Positions 16,710-22,980 of a stretch of DNA of 45,218 bases are shown piece by piece. The notes under the pieces are model-generated. The model worked only from the letters and a program-made list of their open reading frames with translations, did no database searches and was not told the origin of the DNA. The translations under genes were made by a program, and so were the position numbers. Position 1 is the stretch's first letter, and the number at the start of each line of letters is the position of its first letter. This DNA comes from Bdellovibrionales bacterium (GTDB lineage: Bacteria > Bdellovibrionota > Bdellovibrionia > Bdellovibrionales > UBA1609). The stretch covers positions 1 to 45,218 of the forward strand of contig JABSOQ010000013.1 of NCBI GenBank assembly GCA_013216195.1, written 5' to 3'.

Positions 16710-17477
16710 ATGGCCAACGTGCTCGTGATAGACGACGATGTAGTCTTTCAATCCTCCGTCGCCCATGCGCTAGAAAAGCTCGGGCATCATTGCCAATTGG
16801 GCACGAATCTACAAACCGCAAGAGAGCTGATTCGATTCAACAAATTTCAAGTTTGCATTCTGGACCATATGCTCAGCAATGATGAAACCGGTCTTGATCT
16901 CATACCTGAGCTTCAAAAAAATCAAATCGCATGCATTTTTGTCACGGCCTTCCCGACTCGTGAGACTTTTCAAAAAACCTGGGCCCTAGGGGTAACAGAG
17001 ACTTTTCACAAGCCCTTGAATCTCGAACTTCTAGCTGAGGCCGTGGTGATTGCTGCTGAAGTAGGGCCAGCTGCTCCCTACACTGGCCACATCGACCTTG
17101 AGCAATTTGACGAGAAGCAAAACGACCCCAACAACTACCCCCGGCTACTTGACGAGACGCTTGTCGATCTTAAACAGATTCTTGGATTGGAAGTGCCCCT
17201 TGAGCTACTGGATCAACTGCGTGAACAATGCGCCACAGACTGCCAAACAATTTTAGAGGCTGAAGCTGACTCTGACTACATCGCTGTACAACAGGCTTCT
17301 CATAAGCTCGCTGGGGCACTGATGAACTTTGGCTTGCAGCGGGCAGAAATTATGGCCCGAGCAGTGCACAGGTACGCGTCACAATCTAGCGCAGAAACCT
17401 GGCCTCAAATGAAAAGTCTAGTGAAAGAAATTGACCCCTCTTTAAGTGAGGCAACCCAATTCATCAAGGCCTCATAG
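16710..17477 (+). CDS. response regulator with C-terminal Hpt domain
   Basis: A 255-residue cytoplasmic signalling protein. The receiver domain (1-115) has the acidic pocket IDDD at residues 7-10, phosphoacceptor Asp52 in CILDHML, Thr in FVTAF and Lys in FHKPL, so it should be phosphorylatable. From about 145 a helical Hpt domain follows, with His198 in ASHKLAGALMNFG, the histidine that passes phosphate to another receiver. A receiver-Hpt protein is a shuttle in a multi-step phosphorelay. AGGGAGGAATATCGA precedes the ATG, a strong ribosome-binding site. The CheY-like gene that follows is the likely partner, though 125 bases and a promoter-like element separate them. No kinase is encoded in this window. 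Confidence 0.85.
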   Translation: MANVLVIDDDVVFQSSVAHALEKLGHHCQLGTNLQTARELIRFNKFQVCILDHMLSNDETGLDLIPELQKNQIACIFVTAFPTRETFQKTWALGVTETFHKPLNLELLAEAVVIAAEVGPAAPYTGHIDLEQFDEKQNDPNNYPRLLDETLVDLKQILGLEVPLELLDQLREQCATDCQTILEAEADSDYIAVQQASHKLAGALMNFGLQRAEIMARAVHRYASQSSAETWPQMKSLVKEIDPSLSEATQFIKAS

Positions 17478-17602
17478 AGCTAAAAGAAACTAAAGTTTCA
17501 AATTGAGACATAGTTTTTTAATTATCTGTTAACCAGCCCTTATGAACTAAAGAGTCGTTCTGAAATTGCCGTTTAAGAATTTGTTAAGAAAAGGAGAGTT
17601 TC

Positions 17603-18013
17603 ATGTTTGCGAATAGCACAGGTATTCTTGTAGTAGATGACATGAAGACAATGCGAAAAATTGTCTCTAAGTCATTAAGGTCAATGGGCTTCGAAAAGAT
17701 CACCGAAGCAGAAGATGGTCAGAAAGCCTGGGTGCTTCTCAACGAACCTCCTTTTCCGATAGAACTTGTCATCTCTGACTGGAACATGCCGAACAGCTCA
17801 GGCCTTGATTTTTTGAAGCGTGTGAGAGCCAGTGAGCAATACAAGACACTTCCGTTTATGCTACTCACTGCTGAAAACGAGGCTGAACAGGTTAAAGAAG
17901 CAGTGGTTGCTGGAGTTAGCAACTACATGGTTAAGCCCTTCACTCCTGCTACACTTGGTGAAAAGCTAAAAGCAGTCTGGGCTAAGCACAATCCTGGTGC
18001 AGCTGCAGCTTAA
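17603..18013 (+). CDS. CheY-like single-domain response regulator
   Basis: A 136-residue stand-alone receiver close to chemotaxis CheY. It has Asp12-Asp13, phosphoacceptor Asp59 in VISDWNMP, the Thr of LLTAEN and the Lys of YMVKPF, plus the G-x-x-F-L-K-R helix of CheY. WNMPNSSGLDFLKRVR is nearly diagnostic for CheY, which in its phosphorylated form binds the flagellar switch protein FliM. A small Ala-rich tail (PGAAAA) follows. AAGGAG sits nine bases before the ATG. Upstream lies TTAAGAA-N3-GTTAAGAAAAG (17573-17593), also found ahead of the giant lipoprotein. A hairpin terminator follows the gene. No cheA or cheW is present here, so the kinase acts from elsewhere. Confidence 0.88.
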   Translation: MFANSTGILVVDDMKTMRKIVSKSLRSMGFEKITEAEDGQKAWVLLNEPPFPIELVISDWNMPNSSGLDFLKRVRASEQYKTLPFMLLTAENEAEQVKEAVVAGVSNYMVKPFTPATLGEKLKAVWAKHNPGAAAA

Positions 18014-18043
18014 AGATTCATGAGCTCGTAGAAATCGTAATTC

Positions 18044-18073
18044 AAAGGCCTCAGCTACACGCTGGGGCTTTCT
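18044..18073 (+). terminator. rho-independent terminator after the CheY-like gene
   Basis: The arms AAAGGCCTCAGC (18044-18055) and GCTGGGGCTTT (18061-18071) form an 11-pair stem with one bulged G and one G-U pair around a five-base loop, and the 3' side ends in TTTCT. It lies 30 bases past the stop codon. Confidence 0.7.
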
Positions 18074-18272
18074 AGTTTGAGTGGTTCTTGACACGATTTT
18101 GCTTTCATCGTTTCAAGTTAGAAAACACAACTACTGAACGCATCAAGCCCTTAGGCGAGATACGACGCTTTACCTTCGTTAATTTCCCATAAAAGTATCT
18201 AAAAGCACAAAACAAGACGTGAAGACTTCTAGTAGAAATCCGATATAAAAATAGCAACATTGGAGTATTTGG

Positions 18273-19118
18273 GTGGGAAACTTTCAGATCGAAAAAGATA
18301 AAGAAATTGTGGTTATCAAATGTCCAACAGAGATCGCGACTGCAAACGTTGAAGAATTTGCTGATCTGAGTAAGAGTCTGCTTTTAGAGCAAGCCAAAGT
18401 CTTCATCCTTGATTTTGGTTCGACACTTGGTATCTCTCCCCAAGCCTTTCAGCCTTTTTTAGTTTTCAAAAAAGAGCTCAAAGGCATACAAAAAATGTTG
18501 TTCTCAATTGGCCTAAAAGAAGATCTGTTAAATGACATCAAAAACCGTGGACTCGAAGCTATTTTCTCACCAGAGAAAAACATCGACACTGTAAAAAAAG
18601 CTGCTGGCCTTCGCACTGCTAAAAAACTCGATGTTAGTTTTATTAACCCGTTTATTGTTGCCACAAAAACAGCCCTCGAAGTGCAGGCTGATACCGAGGT
18701 GTCGGTTTTAAAACCTTATGTTAAAAAAGAAGCTCTGCCTTACGACATCGGCATCGCAGGTGTCATTAGTCTGATCACAGATGGCTTCACAGGCTCTATC
18801 ACTCTCTGCTTCCCTACTCAGACCTTTCTCGACATTTACAACAAGATGTTTGAAGAAGACAACAAAGAGATCAATGAGGAGCTCGAAGACTTTGCTGGTG
18901 AGCTGCTCAATATCATATACGGGCAAGCAAAAGTGATTCTCAACGATGAACTTGGCCACGAACTGCAAAAAGCACTTCCGGCAGTTCTTACTTCTGAAAA
19001 GTTAAAAATTCGCCACACCGGTCAAGGGCCAGTATTTGTGCTGCCTTTTGATAGCCAATTAGGGAAGTTCCACATCGAAATCGAAATGGCTAGCAATGGA
19101 CAGCAACAAGCAGCCTAA
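18273..19118 (+). CDS. STAS-CheX fusion protein
   Basis: A 281-residue protein starting with GTG; GGAG sits nine bases upstream. Residues 1-105 look like a STAS-type domain (alternating strands and helices, DFGSTLGISPQ). Residues 145-275 are a CheX-like domain: the helix EINEELEDFAGELLNIIYGQAK carries the E-x-x-x-x-x-N-I-I-x-G-x-A pattern of CheX/CheC phosphatases, which dephosphorylate CheY. A STAS domain in front of CheX is not the usual arrangement. The last 23 bases overlap the HD-GYP gene, so the two are translated together. The nearby CheY-like protein is the obvious target. STAS domains bind anions, nucleotides or partner kinases, so this may be a regulatory handle. Confidence 0.7.
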   Translation: MGNFQIEKDKEIVVIKCPTEIATANVEEFADLSKSLLLEQAKVFILDFGSTLGISPQAFQPFLVFKKELKGIQKMLFSIGLKEDLLNDIKNRGLEAIFSPEKNIDTVKKAAGLRTAKKLDVSFINPFIVATKTALEVQADTEVSVLKPYVKKEALPYDIGIAGVISLITDGFTGSITLCFPTQTFLDIYNKMFEEDNKEINEELEDFAGELLNIIYGQAKVILNDELGHELQKALPAVLTSEKLKIRHTGQGPVFVLPFDSQLGKFHIEIEMASNGQQQAA

Positions 19119-20463
19119 CTACACCCTTCTCACCATTGGGTTGGATCGACAGGTTCTCACTTGGTTAAGGGAGGAGCTATCCACTGTAAATATTGAGGCG
19201 TTAAGCACGGCACAGGCTTTTGAAGAAGTTTTAGAGCTTGAAGATGTCGACAACTATATAAACTTCGTAATAACTGGCCCATTTGTTCAGCAAATTGACG
19301 GAGACGAGCTCGCCCAGGGCATAAGACTCACCTTCCCGCAATGCAGGCTACTAATGATAGCCACCTCAAGGGTGGATCTCGAAATCAATTCACTCAAAAA
19401 GAATGGTGCCTCAGAGGTGTATATCTACCCTGGCGACAAAGGCCTTCTCGATGTCGAGCTCGACAAAATAGTTGCAAGCCTTGGCAAAGACCCTGGGCTT
19501 ACTAGATATCGGCCCGTTCAGTTGATTGATATCGCTGCTGGGGACGAGCTGCCTTTTGACATGAGTGTCTTTTTACCCCTTAACAACAAATACGTTAAAA
19601 TGGTCAAGGCCGGGTCTGAAGTTCGAGAAAAGCAATTCAATAAGTTAACAGAAAAATCTGTTGGTCAGGTTTATATCAATTCACAAGAGATGGACCAGTT
19701 CTACAATTACTGTGCTGAGAAGCTCGCTGACGCAGCCGACCCGAACTCAGCCATTCCTGAGACTGAGCGAATGGCTCAGCTTCAAACGACAACACGGGAT
19801 CTGTTCACTTCTATTTTTGACACAACTGAGTCGGCTGACTTCTCTGTGGGTCAACAAATCATGGATCAAAGCCAGAAAATTGTAGACAAGTACCTCGAGA
19901 AAAAAACTGGTAACAGTTTTCATGAGCAAATTGCAGGTCTCTTAGGTAAAACGACTGATACCTATTCACATGCCTCAAATGTTTCAGCGCTAGCTTGCTT
20001 ACTTAGTATGGCCACTGGAGTGGGTAAGCCTGAAGATCTTGCGATTGCGGGGCTGTTTCATGACATGGCCTTGGTCGATTTTCCAATTCCAGAACATGAA
20101 CCAACTCCTGAATTTATCGAAAAGCTCGATGACCAAAACAAAAAGATCTACATGGAGCATCCCCTCAATGCGGTGCGAGTCTTGAAAACTAAGAGAATGG
20201 CCGTCACAGAAACTGTGGCCAAAATCATAGAGCAGCATCACGAGCGTGCAGATGGAAAGGGCTTCCCTAAACAACTGAACTCAGCCAAAATCTCAATGGA
20301 AGCACAGCTTCTGGCTATTGCAGACCAGGTCGACTACCTTGCTCAGAGAAAAGCCTCTCGAAAACGCTATAACCTGCAGGAAGCAATTGAACACCTTGCG
20401 GATAGTGGAGCCTACTCTTTCGAGCTTATTGGTAAAATTAAAAAAGCCATACTCACAGGATAA
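19096..20463 (+). CDS. HD-GYP phosphodiesterase-like protein with degenerate receiver
   Basis: A 455-residue cytoplasmic protein. Residues 1-130 have receiver-like secondary structure (TLLTIGLDRQVL, CRLLMIATSR) but no acidic phosphoacceptor, so it is probably not phosphorylated. Residues 140-240 form a small unassigned domain (VQLIDIAAGDELPFDM, FLPLNNKYVKMVK). From 275 on is the HD-GYP domain: the metal-binding GLFHDMALVD, the MEHPLNAVRVLK motif and QHHERADGKGFPKQ, in which the GYP tripeptide is GFP. HD-GYP enzymes hydrolyse cyclic di-GMP; the key histidines and aspartates are present, so activity is plausible. The gene overlaps the STAS-CheX gene by 23 bases, linking chemotaxis output with c-di-GMP turnover. 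Confidence 0.8.
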   Translation: MDSNKQPNYTLLTIGLDRQVLTWLREELSTVNIEALSTAQAFEEVLELEDVDNYINFVITGPFVQQIDGDELAQGIRLTFPQCRLLMIATSRVDLEINSLKKNGASEVYIYPGDKGLLDVELDKIVASLGKDPGLTRYRPVQLIDIAAGDELPFDMSVFLPLNNKYVKMVKAGSEVREKQFNKLTEKSVGQVYINSQEMDQFYNYCAEKLADAADPNSAIPETERMAQLQTTTRDLFTSIFDTTESADFSVGQQIMDQSQKIVDKYLEKKTGNSFHEQIAGLLGKTTDTYSHASNVSALACLLSMATGVGKPEDLAIAGLFHDMALVDFPIPEHEPTPEFIEKLDDQNKKIYMEHPLNAVRVLKTKRMAVTETVAKIIEQHHERADGKGFPKQLNSAKISMEAQLLAIADQVDYLAQRKASRKRYNLQEAIEHLADSGAYSFELIGKIKKAILTG

Positions 20464-20597
20464 CCAGGCCTTACCAATTCAGTTATTGTCTTCAGCATTC
20501 TCTAGCGCGGCTGAATTGCCCTTTTGGCAGTTGGCAATCGACACCAGCTTAGATCTTCGCTAGTATTGCATTGATTCGCGATAACTGGAGGCCTCTT

Positions 20598-21971
20598 ATG
20601 AAGATTCAAAGTTTCAACCCCGCCAACGGCGAACTTATTCACACCTTCACTTATGAAAGTTCATCTGAGGTAGAGGCAAAGGTCGACAAGGCCTTCGGTT
20701 ACAAAAGACGACCACTTGAAAGCCTTATTGAGAGCCTGAGGGCACTTAAGAGTGATCTGTTGAGTTTTCAAAAGTCACTCGCAGAGACAATCACCGGCGA
20801 GATGGGTAAACCTATCGTTCAGGCTGAAGCCGAGATCAAGAAATGTCTCATCCTTTGCGATTACTATATGGAAAACTCAGCAGAGCATTTGAAAGATCAA
20901 CCTCTACAAGGCAACTTCGACAACAGCTTCATCAGCCACCAACCGCTCGGGGTGATTCTTGGTATCATGCCCTGGAACTTCCCGGCGTGGCAGGTTCTTC
21001 GTTTTGCTGTGCCAACTATACTGTCTGGCAACTCAATTCTTTTGAAGCATGCCGAGAACGTCCAACAAACGGCAAATCAATTAGAAAAGCTCATTCAAAA
21101 GCACTTCGGCAACGATCTCTATCAAAACTTACGCACATCCATCGAACAGACCGAGGCAATGATTAAAGACCCACGAATTCGAGGTGTGTCACTCACTGGA
21201 AGCACTCGAGCGGGTAAGCGGGTTGCGGCCTTAGCTGGGGCAGCACTCAAACCATGTGTGCTCGAACTTGGCGGCAGTGACCCTTATCTTGTACTTGATG
21301 GTGTCGACGTAAAGAAGGCGGCTATGACTATTGCAAAAGGGCGCTTTATGAACGCTGGTCAAAGTTGCATTTCCCCAAAACGCATTCTTGTAGAAAAACC
21401 GGCCTACGCTGAATTTGAAGAGCATATGCTAAATGAAATCTCAAAACTCGAACTGGCACAACCGACATTGAAGACTACTCGACTGGGCCCAATTGCTAGA
21501 GAAGACTTACTTCTCAATCTCGACCGCCAGGTCAAAGCCTCAATAGAACAGGGGGCAATCTGCAAGACTGGGGGTCGCAGAGCTGAAGGTGCAGGCTTCT
21601 ATTATGAACCAACTCTGTTGACTCAAGTTCAACCTGACATGGTTGCATTCCGTGAGGAGCTTTTTGGCCCTGTAGCAGTTATGGTCGAAATCGAAAATAT
21701 TGAGCAAGGCCTAGAGTTCGCCAATAACTGTGAGTTTGGACTAGGCGCAGCTGTTTTTGCTCCTCCAGATAAAGTCGACTTAGCGACTCAAATTGCAAGA
21801 GACAAGCTCGATGCTGGCTGTTGTTTTGTGAACGATTTTGTTAAATCGGATCCAGCGTTTCCTTTTGGAGGCACTAAGCAAAGTGGTTACGGCAGAGAGC
21901 TTGCGAAACAAGGCTTGCTAGCATTCACAAACGCCAAAACAGTGGCGATTAGAAGTGCCATGGGTATTTAG
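20598..21971 (+). CDS. succinate-semialdehyde-type NAD(P)+ aldehyde dehydrogenase
   Basis: A 457-residue aldehyde dehydrogenase. Catalytic Cys257 lies in NAGQSCISPKR, the general-base Glu223 in VLELGGSDPYL, and the C-terminal PFGGTKQSGYGREL is the family end motif. LGIMPWNFPAWQVLR and GSTRAGKRVAALAG fit the succinate-semialdehyde dehydrogenase (GabD/Sad) branch. Length fits. I start at 20598, where GGAGGCCTCTT lies directly upstream; the frame extends nine codons further with no ribosome-binding site. The last 23 bases overlap the convergent menB gene. The protein oxidises a short aldehyde to an acid, most likely succinate semialdehyde in GABA or polyamine degradation, though glutarate or lactaldehyde cannot be excluded. 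No neighbour supports a pathway. Confidence 0.88.
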   Translation: MKIQSFNPANGELIHTFTYESSSEVEAKVDKAFGYKRRPLESLIESLRALKSDLLSFQKSLAETITGEMGKPIVQAEAEIKKCLILCDYYMENSAEHLKDQPLQGNFDNSFISHQPLGVILGIMPWNFPAWQVLRFAVPTILSGNSILLKHAENVQQTANQLEKLIQKHFGNDLYQNLRTSIEQTEAMIKDPRIRGVSLTGSTRAGKRVAALAGAALKPCVLELGGSDPYLVLDGVDVKKAAMTIAKGRFMNAGQSCISPKRILVEKPAYAEFEEHMLNEISKLELAQPTLKTTRLGPIAREDLLLNLDRQVKASIEQGAICKTGGRRAEGAGFYYEPTLLTQVQPDMVAFREELFGPVAVMVEIENIEQGLEFANNCEFGLGAAVFAPPDKVDLATQIARDKLDAGCCFVNDFVKSDPAFPFGGTKQSGYGRELAKQGLLAFTNAKTVAIRSAMGI

Positions 21972-22827
21972 AAAAGTTCTTGTCTCTTTTTTCTAAAAAG
22001 GACTCTCGGCCCTCTTTTGCCTCTTCTGTGCCGTAAGCAAGCCTTGTTGCCTCTCCGGCGAAAACCTGCTGGCCCACTAATCCATCATCAACTAAGTTCA
22101 TCGCAAACTTCGACATTCTTATGGCGGTAGGACTCTTTTTCATGATCTCTGCGGCCCACTCAAGAGCAACGGCTTCAAGTTTATCGTGATCAACGACCTC
22201 GTTCACCATGCCCATCAACTTGGCTTCCTCTGCAGAATAGTCTTTACCTAAGAAAAAGATTTCTCGAGCGCGTTTTTGTCCAACCATTTTTGCCAAATAG
22301 GCAGAGCCATAACCGCCATCAAAGCTCGCGACATCGGTATCCGTTTGCTTGAAAATTGCATGCTGCTTACTGGCAAGTGTCAAATCGCAAACTACGTGCA
22401 GCGAATGCCCGCCTCCCACTGCCCAACCGGGAACTACAGCTATGACAACCTTCGGCATAAAGCGAATTAATCTTTGAACCTCAAGAATGTGCAAACGCCC
22501 GACAGAGACACTACCATCTTTGTATTCATACCCAGATTCACCTCTAACCTTTTGATCTCCACCAGAGCAAAAAGCCCAACCAGCATCATTAGGCGATGGC
22601 CCGTTTCCAGTGAGCAACACGGTTCCGACATCTGGAGTCTGTCTGGCATGATCTAGGGCTCGGTAGAGCTCATCGACGGTCTGAGGTCTAAAAGCATTTC
22701 TGAGCTCAGGGCGATCAAAGGCAATTCTAACAGTGCCCTGGCTTTTGGCCCGATGATATGTAATGTCCTGAAAATCAAAGCCTTTTACCTGCTCCCAAGA
22801 GTCAGGTTGAAAAATTTCTGAAATCAC
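21949..22827 (-). CDS. menB: 1,4-dihydroxy-2-naphthoyl-CoA synthase
   Basis: A 292-residue crotonase-fold enzyme of menaquinone synthesis that closes the ring of o-succinylbenzoyl-CoA. Diagnostic motifs are GWAFCSGGDQKVRGESGYE, VVPGWAVGGGHSLHVVCD and SFDGGYGSAYLAKMVGQKRA, which together separate MenB from other enoyl-CoA hydratases. The GTG at 22827 is chosen since AGGAG sits seven bases upstream; a frame-start at 22869 would add residues with no ribosome-binding site. It is a lone men gene here, convergent with the aldehyde dehydrogenase and divergent from the big glycosyltransferase fusion. Presence implies that the organism makes menaquinone for respiration. Confidence 0.93.
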   Translation of the reverse strand: MISEIFQPDSWEQVKGFDFQDITYHRAKSQGTVRIAFDRPELRNAFRPQTVDELYRALDHARQTPDVGTVLLTGNGPSPNDAGWAFCSGGDQKVRGESGYEYKDGSVSVGRLHILEVQRLIRFMPKVVIAVVPGWAVGGGHSLHVVCDLTLASKQHAIFKQTDTDVASFDGGYGSAYLAKMVGQKRAREIFFLGKDYSAEEAKLMGMVNEVVDHDKLEAVALEWAAEIMKKSPTAIRMSKFAMNLVDDGLVGQQVFAGEATRLAYGTEEAKEGRESFLEKRDKNFSKYPWHF

Positions 22828-22980
22828 AGATTCGCTCCTTTGCCAGAGTTTGTGGTTTATCACCATCAACAGCCGTTGGCAGCAAGATCCAACTCGACAC
22901 TAAGCGTCTAAATGCTTCGAATTTGTTCTTTCTTGCGTGCAAAGCAAAGGGTAGAACATCCCTTCTTTCGGGGGTTTTGA

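Noticed and set aside
17486-17499. GAAACTAAAGTTTC palindrome as a terminator after the receiver-Hpt gene
   Set aside because: The stem is AT-rich with a two-base loop and no T-run follows.
20475-20518. CAATTCAG / CTGAATTG inverted repeat after the HD-GYP gene
   Set aside because: The arms are 28 bases apart with no T-run; too weak to call a terminator or operator.
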